This document shows positions 44,233 through 53,369 of a DNA stretch of 64,000 nt, one piece after another (the first letter of the stretch is position 1; each line of letters opens with the position of its first letter). The position numbers and the translations under genes were made by a program. This stretch comes from Deltaproteobacteria bacterium (lineage in GTDB: Bacteria; Myxococcota_A; UBA9160; UBA6930). The stretch spans positions 1 to 64,000 of the forward strand of contig JAJDAQ010000059.1 of NCBI GenBank assembly GCA_029261815.1, written 5' to 3'. The notes beneath the pieces are model-generated. The model saw only the letters and a program-made list of their open reading frames with translations. It ran no database searches and had not been told where the DNA came from.

Positions 44233-45072
44233 CTAGAAAGCGAGCTGCACGGCTTCGCGCAACGCTCGATGGTCCTCGTCGCCAACGGCGAGGACCAATC
44301 CCCGTGCCGGCTCGTCCAGCCCAAGCGGAAAAGGGGCGCCGGTCTCGGTCGTCACGACCGCACCGCCCTCCCGCGCAATCAAGAGTCCGACCCGACCGCG
44401 AATGCTGATCGTCTCGGGCGCAATTCGGAGCCCGCCGCAGAAGCCGTTCATCATCGGCGCGATCGAAACCGCGCCGCCGCAGCCGTAGACGACTTCGTAG
44501 CCCTTCTCGCGCAACGCGTTCGTCACGATGTCGGGCATCTCGTGGTGGACGAGCACGCGCGCTCCGTTGCGCTCCGCGGTCCATTGCTTTCGTTGGGCTC
44601 GCGCCCGCGCACGAAACACGCCGCCGCCGCGCGTCGCATCGAAGAAGATGCCCTCTCGCGGCAACGCAACGATCGACGCCTGGTATCCGCGATCGTCCGC
44701 GAGCCCGATGATCGTCGCGTAGGGGCCGCGGCCCTCCAAGAACGAGTGAAGCGTGCCATCGATCGGATCGATGACGACACGGCCCGGTCCGTTTCCCTCG
44801 AAGAGATCGACCGAAGGCGTCTCTTCTTCTGCCGACAACACGACGTTGGGGAACGTCTGTAGCAGGGTGACCAACAGGGCTTCCTGTACCGCCGTGTCCG
44901 CGATCGTCAGTGCCGCTTTTACGGCGCTCGGCTCTCCGGTCTTGGGCTCGTTCGCGACCTGCCCCTCGAGCGCACGCGCAATGGCTGCGGCCTGCCGGAC
45001 CGAGGGCGAGAGCGCCTCGATAAACCTGCCGGATGCGACCGCTTCGGGCATCAACGCTTCGCCCATCTCCAT
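44233..45072 (-). CDS. Inositol monophosphatase-like protein with altered metal motif
   Basis: About 279 residues. SAEEET and DPIDGTLHSFLEGRG are the first two lithium-sensitive phosphatase motifs, which bind two Mg ions. The third motif, normally WDxAAG, reads RGRVGLLIAREGG here, so the metal-ligand Asp is missing. The enzyme may be inactive or altered in specificity. It follows phoU closely at the end of the pst operon, pointing to a phosphate-related job. The start could also be at 45066 or 45051. Confidence 0.8.
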   Translation of the reverse strand: MEMGEALMPEAVASGRFIEALSPSVRQAAAIARALEGQVANEPKTGEPSAVKAALTIADTAVQEALLVTLLQTFPNVVLSAEEETPSVDLFEGNGPGRVVIDPIDGTLHSFLEGRGPYATIIGLADDRGYQASIVALPREGIFFDATRGGGVFRARARAQRKQWTAERNGARVLVHHEMPDIVTNALREKGYEVVYGCGGAVSIAPMMNGFCGGLRIAPETISIRGRVGLLIAREGGAVVTTETGAPFPLGLDEPARGLVLAVGDEDHRALREAVQLAF

Positions 45073-45076
45073 CGCC

Positions 45077-45739
45077 CTAGCCCGCAAGCTTGTCGGCGTG
45101 CTTCACGATCCGGGCCTGGGTCGCCAGGATCACCGCCTCGGCAATGTTCGTTGCATGGTCAGCGACGCGCTCGAGGTTCTTGGCGATCAGGATGTAATCG
45201 AGCTCCTGTGACGCGAACTCGGGGTGGGCCCGGATCTCGTTGATCGCATCGAGAATCACGCGGTCCTGGTCTTCGTCGACCTGATCGTCCTCGCCCAGGA
45301 CCTCGGCGGCACGCGCCGGATCACGCTCCGCGAATGCATCGAGTGAGTGGCGCAAGATCCGCTGGCTCTCGTCGGCCAACGTCCGTAGCAGCGGCGGCGT
45401 CCCACCGCTTCGTTCCGAGAGCCGCACCGCACTCTTGGCCACATTGCGTGCCAGGTCACCGACTCGCTCGAGGTCTACCGCGATCATCTTCGCCGCAATG
45501 ACCTCCCGGAGGTCATCAGCGACCGGCGCGTGTGTGGCGAGCAACCGCAAGACGCCCTCATCGATCTCGACGTCGATCCGGTCGATTTCGAGATCATCCG
45601 CCTGCACTTCGCGCGCGCTCGCCACATCGGAGTTCCAGATCGCTTGCAGCGATTTCTCCAGGATGGCCTCGGACAGACTGGCCATTCGGAGCATTTGCTG
45701 ACGAAGGTCTTCGAGCGGAGATTCAAGGAGTCGCGACAT
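45077..45739 (-). CDS. phoU: Phosphate signalling protein PhoU
   Basis: 220 residues forming two three-helix PhoU repeats with the acidic metal-binding motifs EIDRIDVEIDEG, AVDLERVGDLARN and KNLERVADHATNIAE. PhoU links the Pst transporter to PhoR and shuts the Pho response when phosphate is ample. It begins 3 bp after the pstB stop. Confidence 0.95.
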   Translation of the reverse strand: MSRLLESPLEDLRQQMLRMASLSEAILEKSLQAIWNSDVASAREVQADDLEIDRIDVEIDEGVLRLLATHAPVADDLREVIAAKMIAVDLERVGDLARNVAKSAVRLSERSGGTPPLLRTLADESQRILRHSLDAFAERDPARAAEVLGEDDQVDEDQDRVILDAINEIRAHPEFASQELDYILIAKNLERVADHATNIAEAVILATQARIVKHADKLAG

Positions 45740-45742
45740 GGC

Positions 45743-46507
45743 CTAACCAAAACGCCCGGTGATGTAGTCCCGGGTCCTTTCATCCGTGGGGTCGGTGAAG
45801 ATCCGCGCGGTGTCACCCTCCTCCACGACGTACCCCATGTGGAAGAATGCCGTCCGGGCGCTCACCCGAGCCGCTTGTTGCATGGAGTGTGTAACGATCA
45901 CGATGGCGTAATTCTCGACAAGCTCGCCCATCAGTTCTTCGATCTTGGCAGTCGCGATCGGATCCAAGGCCGAGCAGGGTTCGTCCATCAAGATCACTTC
46001 CGGACTCACGGCGATCGCGCGCGCGATACAGAGCCGCTGCTGCTGCCCCCCCGAAAGCCCCGTCCCCGGATCAGCCAGGCGATCCTCGACTTCTGCCAGG
46101 AGACCCGCTCGCTCGAGGCTGGTCATCACGATCTCATCGAGCTCGGTCGGGTCCTTGGCCAGGCCGTGAATCCGTGCACCGTACGCCACGTTGTCATAGA
46201 TCGACTTGGGAAACGGATTCGGCTTCTGGAAGACCATGCCGATGCGCGCGCGCAACTGCACGACATCGATGTCATCGCCATACACGTCCACACCGTCGAG
46301 CGTGATCTTTCCGTCCACACGGCAGGTCGGAATGACATCGTTCATCCGATTGATGCAGCGGAGAAATGTCGACTTTCCACAGCCCGACGGTCCGATCAGC
46401 GAAGTCACCTGGTTCTTGCGAATGTCCAGGTTCACGTTGAACAGCGCCTGTTTCTCGCCATAGTGCACGTTGAGATCGCGCGCGGTGATTTTGGTCAAGT
46501 ACTGCAA
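45743..46507 (-). CDS. pstB: Phosphate ABC transporter ATP-binding protein
   Basis: 254 residues. Walker [11 protein letters not shown], the PstB-specific [16 protein letters not shown]-loop FQKPNPFP, signature [14 protein letters not shown], Walker [14 protein letters not shown] and the H-loop VTHSMQQA are present. TTG start with GAAGAGAG about 9 nt upstream, so expression may be modest. Part of pstSCAB-phoU. Confidence 0.96.
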   Translation of the reverse strand: MQYLTKITARDLNVHYGEKQALFNVNLDIRKNQVTSLIGPSGCGKSTFLRCINRMNDVIPTCRVDGKITLDGVDVYGDDIDVVQLRARIGMVFQKPNPFPKSIYDNVAYGARIHGLAKDPTELDEIVMTSLERAGLLAEVEDRLADPGTGLSGGQQQRLCIARAIAVSPEVILMDEPCSALDPIATAKIEELMGELVENYAIVIVTHSMQQAARVSARTAFFHMGYVVEEGDTARIFTDPTDERTRDYITGRFG

Positions 46508-46548
46508 CCCCAGAACTCTCTTCCGTTATCGGCTAGCCGTGCGACCAA

Positions 46549-47838
46549 CTACCAGCGTCGCTCGAACCGATTGCGAAGAAGCACCGCCGTCAGGTTCATC
46601 GCTATCAGGAACGTTAGCAACACGAGAATCGCCGCCGAGGTCTTGTAGACCCATGCACGCTCGGGCGCATCCGCCCAGAGATACACCTGGACCGGAAGGA
46701 CGGCAGAAGGATCGGTCGGTCCGCCAGGAATATCGACGATGAAGGCGACCATTCCGATCATCAAGAGCGGCGCGGTCTCGCCGAGCGCACGCGCCATCCC
46801 GATGATCGTTCCCGTCATGATGCCGGGCATGGCCAATGGCAGGACGTGATGGGCCACGACCTGCAAGGGAGATGCGCCGACCCCAAGTGCCGCCTCGCGA
46901 ATCGAGGGAGGCACGGCCTGCACCGCGGAACGGCTCGCGATGATGACGGTCGGGAGTGTCATCAAGGCAAGGACCACACCCCCCACAAGCGGTGCGGAGC
47001 GCGGCATCCCGAAGAAATTCAGGAAGACTGCGAGGCCCAGGAGCCCGAATACGATCGAGGGCACGGCAGCCAGGTTGTTGATGTTGACTTCGATGAAGTC
47101 CGTCGCGCGATTGCGGGGCGCGAACTCCTCAAGATAGATGGCGGCGGAGACGCCGAGCGGAAAGGAGAGCAGGAGGGTGACAAGGAGCGTCCAGAAGGTC
47201 CCGACCATCGCGCCCCAGATCCCGGCAAGCTCCGGTTCTCGACTGTCTCCGCTGGTGAAGAACCGCGTCCAGAACACGCGCTCGACCCTGCCGGCGGCCA
47301 CCCATTGATCGAGCCACGCAACCTGACGGTCCGATACGCGACGATCTCCCTCAGGAACATCTCGATCGATCTCGCCTTTCAACAGTAGGTCGGCGTCGTC
47401 CGACATCGGCACGGCTAGCGACAGGCGCGATCCGATGAGCGATGGGTCGGCGAGGACGGCATCTCGGAGGTCATAGGCTGCACCCGTGCTGACGAGCCGC
47501 TGGAGTTGGCGGCGCTCTCGGCGATCGCGCACATCGGGAAACTCCTCTCGAAGGGAGACCTTCACGAGGCGAGAGAAGTCTGCGCGCCCGATTTCCGCAG
47601 GGTCCCGGGTCCCGGCCGGGTCCAGCTTCGTCGCGTCGAGGTCGAAGTCGAGCGTCACGACATGATGCGTGAAGCCCGGGATCGCCTGGAGCACGGTCGA
47701 GCCCAGTAGGAAGACGAGCGAGAGGAGCGCAACCGCGATCGCGCTGGCCCCATACAGGCGGAAGCGGCGCTCCGCCGCATAACGTTTCGCGAGCCGGCGC
47801 TTCGCGGTGGCGTCCGCTTGTCCGTTCAAGTCACTCAT
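46549..47838 (-). CDS. pstA: Phosphate ABC transporter permease PstA
   Basis: 429 residues, longer than the 280-300 norm. An N-terminal membrane helix is followed by about 150 periplasmic residues (an extension seen in a subgroup of PstA proteins), then the permease domain with five or six helices, the EAA-like loop REAALGVGASPLQVVAHHVLPLAMPG and ARALGETAPLL. It overlaps the end of pstC by 8 bp. Confidence 0.93.
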   Translation of the reverse strand: MSDLNGQADATAKRRLAKRYAAERRFRLYGASAIAVALLSLVFLLGSTVLQAIPGFTHHVVTLDFDLDATKLDPAGTRDPAEIGRADFSRLVKVSLREEFPDVRDRRERRQLQRLVSTGAAYDLRDAVLADPSLIGSRLSLAVPMSDDADLLLKGEIDRDVPEGDRRVSDRQVAWLDQWVAAGRVERVFWTRFFTSGDSREPELAGIWGAMVGTFWTLLVTLLLSFPLGVSAAIYLEEFAPRNRATDFIEVNINNLAAVPSIVFGLLGLAVFLNFFGMPRSAPLVGGVVLALMTLPTVIIASRSAVQAVPPSIREAALGVGASPLQVVAHHVLPLAMPGIMTGTIIGMARALGETAPLLMIGMVAFIVDIPGGPTDPSAVLPVQVYLWADAPERAWVYKTSAAILVLLTFLIAMNLTAVLLRNRFERRW

Positions 47839-49210
47839 ACTGCTCTCGATATCGACGTACCATGACCTGGGCGATCACGTTGAGAACCAACGTCACGAGG
47901 AACAGAATCAGGCCCAAGGCGAACGCGGCGAGCGTCTTCGCGCTGTCGAATTCCTGGTCACCGGTCAGCAGCGCGGTGATCTGGACGGTGACCGTCGTGA
48001 CCGCTTCGAGCGGATTGATCGTGAGCTTCGCGGCCATTCCGGCCGCCATCACGACGATCATCGTCTCACCGATCGCGCGGGACATCGCCAGCAGCACCGC
48101 GCCAGCGATCCCGGGGAGCGCGGCTGGCAGGACGACGGAGCGGATGGTCTCCGATGACGTCGCGCCGAGCCCAAGCGAAGCCTCGCGGAGCGACTGGGGC
48201 ACCGCATTGATCACGTCGTCCGAGAGTGAGGAAACGAAGGGGATGATCATCACGCCCATGATCAGACCCGCCGCCAGCGCGCTCTCCGACGCGACGTCCA
48301 GGCCCACGGACTCGCCAGCGCCACGGATCATCGGCCCCACGGTCAGCGCTGCGAAGAAGCCGTAGACCACCGTGGGAATGCCGGCGAGGATCTCGAGGAG
48401 TGGCTTCGCCCAGGTACGAACCATCGGCGACGCATACTCGGACAGATAGATCGCAGAGAAGAGGCCCACGGGAACGGCGATCGACATGGCGACCGCCGTG
48501 ATCAGCAACGTGCCGGCGAAGACCGGGACTGCGCCGAACGCGCCCGAAGATCCGACCTGATCGGAGCGAATCGCCGTCTGCGGACTCCAGTGCGTATCGA
48601 ACAGGAACTCGCTGATCGGCACCAGGGCAAAGAAGCGGGCCGCTTCGAAGACCAGGGAAAGCACGATTCCGACGGTGACAAGAATCGCGACGACCGATGA
48701 CGCCGCGAGCAGTCCCTCGACAGCGCGCTCGACGGCGTTTCGCGCGCGCAGCTCTGGAGAAAGCTGACCGCGCGACCACACGAGCCCGGCGGCACCAACA
48801 GCCAGGACTGCCGAGATCAGGACCGCTCGGGTCACCCCTTCGAGCCGCGCCCAATCCGACGCAGCCATCCTCAACGCGTCCGAGGGCTCCGGGCCGACGA
48901 AGCTCCCGGAAGCCAGCGCCGCCGCGTTGGCAAGGAACGTGTGGACCTCCACGGTAGGAAGTCCGCGGATCGCCTCGGGGAGGCCCCCCTCGACAAGGGC
49001 AGAGACGATTCGCGGCTCGGCCCAGATCGCGATCAGCAGCACGACGATCGCGGGCCCTGCGCACCAGAACGCCACATAGGCCCCGTGATAGGCGGGCCGC
49101 GAATGGAGGACCGCTCCAGGTCCGTCTGCCAACAACAACGAACGCCGCCGACCCATCCAATGGGCCGTGGCGGTCAGAACCAGAAGCAGGAGCGTGGCGA
49201 GGCCAACCAA
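47831..49210 (-). CDS. pstC: Phosphate ABC transporter permease PstC
   Basis: 459 residues with an N-terminal extension of about 180 residues containing two or three extra hydrophobic segments, mirroring the enlarged PstA. The permease core has FGAVPVFAGTLLITAVAM, the EAA loop REASLGLGATSSETIRSVVLPAALPG and AIGETMIVVMAAG. The TTG start at 49210 is the first usable codon. A TACCCT box lies some 25 nt upstream, so weak internal initiation is possible. Confidence 0.92.
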   Translation of the reverse strand: MVGLATLLLLVLTATAHWMGRRRSLLLADGPGAVLHSRPAYHGAYVAFWCAGPAIVVLLIAIWAEPRIVSALVEGGLPEAIRGLPTVEVHTFLANAAALASGSFVGPEPSDALRMAASDWARLEGVTRAVLISAVLAVGAAGLVWSRGQLSPELRARNAVERAVEGLLAASSVVAILVTVGIVLSLVFEAARFFALVPISEFLFDTHWSPQTAIRSDQVGSSGAFGAVPVFAGTLLITAVAMSIAVPVGLFSAIYLSEYASPMVRTWAKPLLEILAGIPTVVYGFFAALTVGPMIRGAGESVGLDVASESALAAGLIMGVMIIPFVSSLSDDVINAVPQSLREASLGLGATSSETIRSVVLPAALPGIAGAVLLAMSRAIGETMIVVMAAGMAAKLTINPLEAVTTVTVQITALLTGDQEFDSAKTLAAFALGLILFLVTLVLNVIAQVMVRRYREQYE

Positions 49211-49262
49211 GGGATCGCGTCGTCCGGGTCTGTTGGAGGGTAAGGGGGAGAGCGGATCGACA

Positions 49263-49293
49263 GCAGCGGGGCTCCCGAAGAGAGCCCCGCTGC
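49263..49293 (-). terminator. Strong intercistronic hairpin between pstS and pstC
   Basis: A 12-bp perfect stem (GCAGCGGGGCTC with GAGCCCCGCTGC) and a 7-nt loop, 9 bp after the pstS stop. No T-run. Such hairpins usually stabilise the pstS part of the transcript and reduce read-through, giving more binding protein than permease. Confidence 0.7.
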
Positions 49294-49302
49294 GACGGGC
49301 TC

Positions 49303-50325
49303 TTACTCTAGGGAAAGTAGCGACAATCCGAGCGTGGCCGTACGAACCGCGGCCCTTTCTTCGTCGCCGAGCGGGATCAATCCCTTGTCGGACAAGTAGC
49401 CGTCTTCGCCGGTTGCGGCGTCTCCGGTGAACTCATCGAGGTAACCTTCAATCCCGGCGACGTTGCCAACGTGGGCCTTCTTCACATAGAAGTAGAGGCT
49501 CCGTGAGATGCCGTACGCGCCGTCCGCGATGTTCTCGAACGTGGGCTCGACACCTTCCACCAGGCTGCCCTGGATACGGTCGGCATTCTGGTCGAGGAAC
49601 GAGAAACCGAAGACTCCCAGGGCGGCCGGGTTGGCCTCCAGCTTGCTGACGATCAGGTTGTCGTTCTCACCTGCCTCGACATAGACGCCGTCTTCCCGAA
49701 TCGCATGGGCGACCGCCTTGAACTGGTTCTTGTCCTCCTTGCGGAGGGCGGCCAGCATTGGAACTGCCTTGGCTCCGCCTTCCATGGCCAGTTCGACGAA
49801 GGCGTCTCGCGTTCCGGAGGTCGGGGGCGGTCCGAGCACTTCGATCTTGGTGGTGGGCAGGGAGGGATCGATCTCGGCCCAGGTGGTGTACGGGTTATCG
49901 ACGAGCTTTCCCCCGATCGGAACCTGCTTCGCAAGGGCGCGGAAGATCTGCTCCTTGGTCAGGTCAAAGCGACCCGTGCGCTTCGAGTTCGCGATGACGA
50001 TCCCGTCGAAGCCGAGCTTGACCTCGACGATCTCGGTCACGCCGTTGCTTGCGCAGGACTCGACCTCGCTCGCTTTGATCCGGCGCGAGGCGTTGGTGAT
50101 GCTGGGCGTATCGAGCCCAGCACCGGAACAAAACAGCTTGAGGCCGCCGCCGGACCCGGTGCTCTCGATGACCGGGGTCTTGTAGTCGGTCGTTCGACCG
50201 AACTGCTCGGCCACCGCGGTGGCGAACGGAAAGACCGTGGACGAGCCGACGATTCTGATCGCGTCCTGAGCCTGTGCGGGCGCGGCCAGCAGCAGGGCCG
50301 CGAGGATGAAGGGGATGCGTCGCAT
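49303..50325 (-). CDS. pstS: Periplasmic phosphate-binding protein
   Basis: 340 residues. A signal peptide (PFILAALLLAAPAQA) is followed by IRIVGSSTVFPFA and ESTGSGGGLKLFC, the phosphate-contact loops, and PPPTSGTRDAF. The cleavage site has no lipobox, so it is soluble in the periplasm. A PhoB box lies about 70 bp upstream. Confidence 0.95.
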   Translation of the reverse strand: MRRIPFILAALLLAAPAQAQDAIRIVGSSTVFPFATAVAEQFGRTTDYKTPVIESTGSGGGLKLFCSGAGLDTPSITNASRRIKASEVESCASNGVTEIVEVKLGFDGIVIANSKRTGRFDLTKEQIFRALAKQVPIGGKLVDNPYTTWAEIDPSLPTTKIEVLGPPPTSGTRDAFVELAMEGGAKAVPMLAALRKEDKNQFKAVAHAIREDGVYVEAGENDNLIVSKLEANPAALGVFGFSFLDQNADRIQGSLVEGVEPTFENIADGAYGISRSLYFYVKKAHVGNVAGIEGYLDEFTGDAATGEDGYLSDKGLIPLGDEERAAVRTATLGLSLLSLE

Positions 50326-50392
50326 CTTTTCTGGTTCTCCTGTTTGGGTACGTCCAAGCTAGGAACAGCCCGGGGCGGCAAGGTGAGCCGCT

Positions 50393-50410
50393 TGTGACAT
50401 TTGTGTGACG
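50393..50410 (-). promoter_or_regulatory. PhoB box upstream of pstS
   Basis: On the minus strand, CGTCACACAAATGTCACA holds two GTCACA half-sites spaced 11 bp, the PhoB direct-repeat pattern. A weaker third repeat (GCTCACC) follows in phase. TAGCTT further downstream may be the -10. Confidence 0.75.
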
Positions 50411-50521
50411 AAGGCGTCCGAGTGAGAAGCCCCGCCCCCTTTTGACGAGAGGCGGGGCCAGGAGGGGACGAACTTCGCCCCGGATGGATTCGGTGTTCGC
50501 TCACGAACGCGAAACGAGGGA

Positions 50522-51790
50522 CTAGAACTTGACCACGATGTCGGTCTGGAGGCGCATCCGATCCGCCTCGACGGTCGAGTTCACGAAGCCGATGCCGTCC
50601 TCGATCTCGTCGCCCATGAAGAACGTGACGTTGAGGTCCGTGTTCTTCCAGATCTGCTTCGAACCGTAGACGGTGAATCCCTCGCGGTTCGTGAACCCGT
50701 CGAAGAGATCCGAGTCGGTGAACTGGGCGGGGAAGAAGTTCGCCTCGAGTTCGTAGTAGCCGAACCCGAGCTTCGCGATCTTCTTCTTGTCGCCGACCTC
50801 GATCCCGACGCCCCAACCGGTGTCCTCCTCGTCGCCAGTGGTGGCGTCGTCGGCGTCGGTGTTCTGCGCGTAATGGAAGTACGCGAGGACCGGCCAGGTC
50901 TCGCTGCACCCGCACGCAACGTATCCGGCGAGCTCGAAGACATTGATGCCGTCGTCCAGGCGTTCGGTCAGGGCCAGATTGCCGACCCCATTGCCACGTC
51001 CGATGACGCCCATGTCGAGCGAGTTGAAGCTGTACCAGCTCACCCGGCCGCCGACGCTCACGGTTTCAGAGATCGACGCATGGACGCCTCCCTGGATCGC
51101 GAACATCGAGGGGTCCTTCCGGCTCGAGTTCTCGTCGAGCACCATGTAGCCGGTGTTGGCGAAGACGGACACGTCGTCAGACACGTCTGTCTTCCACTTG
51201 ACGGCGATGCCTTCGGGATTCACGTCGCCGTCCCAGAGCATGTAGTCCTTGCCCTTCTTCCAGCGGAAGGGGTTCGACTGCTTCCCGATGACGACCTTCA
51301 GGTTCTTGTCGAGATGCGGGCGCAGTTCGATATAGGCGCGATCGATGAAGATGCTGTCGGGAGCGAAGTCGAGGCCACCGCCGCCCAGCGTCTGGTTCGT
51401 GCTTCGGCGGTCGCCGCCCGAGGCGAGCCGGAAACCGGCCGTCACGTGATCGTTGACCTTGGCCTTGCCCTGGATGCGAACGCGGTAGCGACCGCGCGTC
51501 CGATCGGACTCTTCGAAGCCTGTCGCGTCTTCGTCGAACCAGAAGTTCTCGAGGCGACCGCGAATGTCGCCGGACAGTTCGATGCGACCGAGCAATGAGG
51601 CCTGCTTGGCCTGGTGGGCCTCACTCTTGGCGACGAGCTCGGTGTACTTGGCTTGATCGATGTCCCCGCGGTCCAGCAGGATCCCCAGGACTTCACCGAT
51701 GACAGGATCTTCCCCGGCCCAGCCGGGCTGGGGGTTGGTAGCGAGCAGTGCGAAAGCGGCCGCACAGACCAGAATCAATGAACGCTTCAC
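50522..51790 (-). CDS. Putative phosphate-regulated porin (paralogue 1)
   Basis: 422 residues: a signal peptide (SLILVCAAAFALLATNPQPGWA), a short coiled-coil-like stretch (about residues 30-70) and a beta-barrel with alternating aromatic strands ending in VVKF, as outer-membrane proteins require. No family named by eye; it resembles putative porins of the short-coil plus barrel type. It is clearly homologous to the next gene, upstream in the transcription direction (GRIELSGDIRGRLENFWFDED versus DRIELSGDFRGRLENFWFDED). GTG start, GGAGGG 5 nt upstream. PhoB box upstream. Confidence 0.82.
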   Translation of the reverse strand: MKRSLILVCAAAFALLATNPQPGWAGEDPVIGEVLGILLDRGDIDQAKYTELVAKSEAHQAKQASLLGRIELSGDIRGRLENFWFDEDATGFEESDRTRGRYRVRIQGKAKVNDHVTAGFRLASGGDRRSTNQTLGGGGLDFAPDSIFIDRAYIELRPHLDKNLKVVIGKQSNPFRWKKGKDYMLWDGDVNPEGIAVKWKTDVSDDVSVFANTGYMVLDENSSRKDPSMFAIQGGVHASISETVSVGGRVSWYSFNSLDMGVIGRGNGVGNLALTERLDDGINVFELAGYVACGCSETWPVLAYFHYAQNTDADDATTGDEEDTGWGVGIEVGDKKKIAKLGFGYYELEANFFPAQFTDSDLFDGFTNREGFTVYGSKQIWKNTDLNVTFFMGDEIEDGIGFVNSTVEADRMRLQTDIVVKF

Positions 51791-51827
51791 GGAATCCCTC
51801 CTTCAATGGCTCTTCAGTGAGCCGACG

Positions 51828-51843
51828 TGAGCCATGTGGCTCA
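51828..51843 (-). repeat. Short inverted repeat in the porin 1 leader
   Basis: TGAGCC-ATGT-GGCTCA, a 6-bp stem between the PhoB box and the porin 1 start. It may form in the mRNA leader. Confidence 0.4.
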
Positions 51844-51899
51844 GTTCCGAGTCGCGCCGCGCACGGTACGAACGGAATGAGGGAGATCCGTGTCCTTCG

Positions 51900-51917
51900 C
51901 GTGACGAACTGGTGACA
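51900..51917 (-). promoter_or_regulatory. PhoB box upstream of porin 1
   Basis: TGTCACCAGTTCGTCACG on the minus strand carries two GTCAC half-sites spaced 11 bp, the same geometry as at pstS. It lies in the roughly 220-bp gap between the two porin genes. Confidence 0.7.
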
Positions 51918-52008
51918 CCTGCCCATGGCGGGCGCACACACCGGGGCTGCTGCGAGGCGGCCTGGATCCTGACCGCGCCGAGTTCACGTTCTCCGCGCGA
52001 ATGCGCTC

Positions 52009-53304
52009 CTAGAAGCTCACGACGATGTCGGTCCGGAGTCTCATCCGGTCGCTCCCGGCGACCGATAGCGCGTGAAGAGCGTCCGCGCGGACCTCGTCGC
52101 CCACGAAGAATGAGAAGCGGAGGTCCGTGTTTCGCAGGATCTCGCGCGCGCCGTAGGCCGTGAAGCCCTTCCGATTGGTGCGAAAGTCGGTGATGTCGCT
52201 GTCGATCGTGAGCGCGGGAAAGTAGTCGGCTTCGAGGCGGTAGTAGCCGACGCCGAGTTTTCCGTGGCGGCGCTTGTCGCCGACTTCGACCGCGACGAGG
52301 AAGCCCAGGTCTTCTTCGCGACCGGTGACCCGGTCGCTGGCGCTGAGGTTCTGCGCCACGTGTCCGAACAGCAGAACGGGCCAGTCCTCCCAGCACGCAC
52401 AGCGGACCCAGGCCGCGAGTTCGATCACGTCGATTCCGTCGCCGGGACGGTCCGCCGGGGCAAGGTTGCCGAACGCGGCCCCGCGCTGGAAAGCATCCGG
52501 GACGAGATCGGCATCGTTTCCATCGGATCCCAGCGACCCGAACGCGTACCAGGTCGCCCGGCCCCCGAATGAGAGCGTCTCCGAAACGACCTTCTTGAAT
52601 GCGCCTTGTAATGCGAAGACATGGGCGTCCTGCGCCGACGAGTCCTCGTCGAGAATGAAGTACGCGGCCGTGCTCTCGAGTTCCATGCCGACACTCTCAC
52701 CGCGCCACTGCACGCTAACCCCTTCGGGATTGATATCCGGGTCCCACAACAAGTAGTCCGTCCCCTGCTTCCAGCGGAGCGGGTTGGCCATCCGTCCCAC
52801 GCGGAAGCGCACGTCCTGTTCGAGTGGAGCGCGCAGTTCGATATAGGCCCGATCGAGAAACAGGTTGTCGGGCTGGAAATCGTCGGTGTCCCCGAAGCTG
52901 GTATTGGTACTTCGTGAAAGCCCCTGCCCCGATGCTAGGCGAAAAACCGCGGTGACGTGGTCATTCACGCGGGCCTTTCCCTGGATGCGGAGCCGGTAAC
53001 GGCCCCGATGACGGTTGTCGCGCTCGCCACCGAGCGCATCCTCGTCGAACCAGAAATTCTCCAGGCGCCCGCGAAAGTCGCCGGAGAGTTCGATGCGATC
53101 GAGGAGAGAGCCTTGCGTCGCCTCGTAGCGCTCGTTCTTTGCGATCAGTTCGCGGTAGCGCCCCTCGTCTACGATCCCGCGGTCGCGAAGGATCTCGAGA
53201 ACCTCACCGATCACGGCTTCGTCGCTCTCCGCGCCGCCTGGAACTGGAACTCCGATGACGGAGACGAAAAGGAGCCCGGCGATCCAACGGCTTCGCGTTC
53301 CCAA
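52009..53304 (-). CDS. Putative phosphate-associated porin (paralogue 2)
   Basis: 431 residues, the same architecture as porin 1: signal peptide (RWIAGLLFVSVIGVPVPGGA), short coiled stretch and beta-barrel ending in VVSF. Identity to its neighbour is high through the first barrel strands and the FIDRAYIELR/FLDRAYIELR region, then falls in the loops, which suggests altered selectivity. TTG start. It lies 65 bp after phoR with no clear PhoB box of its own, so it is probably read from the phoBR transcript. Confidence 0.8.
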   Translation of the reverse strand: MGTRSRWIAGLLFVSVIGVPVPGGAESDEAVIGEVLEILRDRGIVDEGRYRELIAKNERYEATQGSLLDRIELSGDFRGRLENFWFDEDALGGERDNRHRGRYRLRIQGKARVNDHVTAVFRLASGQGLSRSTNTSFGDTDDFQPDNLFLDRAYIELRAPLEQDVRFRVGRMANPLRWKQGTDYLLWDPDINPEGVSVQWRGESVGMELESTAAYFILDEDSSAQDAHVFALQGAFKKVVSETLSFGGRATWYAFGSLGSDGNDADLVPDAFQRGAAFGNLAPADRPGDGIDVIELAAWVRCACWEDWPVLLFGHVAQNLSASDRVTGREEDLGFLVAVEVGDKRRHGKLGVGYYRLEADYFPALTIDSDITDFRTNRKGFTAYGAREILRNTDLRFSFFVGDEVRADALHALSVAGSDRMRLRTDIVVSF

Positions 53305-53369
53305 GTCCTGACCCTCCCTCGGCGATCGGGGAGCGGGACCCTAGGGCATCCGGCCGCGACGGGAAATGT

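Noticed and set aside
45530-46648. Long plus-strand open frame over phoU and pstB
   Set aside because: Antisense shadow of well-supported genes; no recognisable domain.
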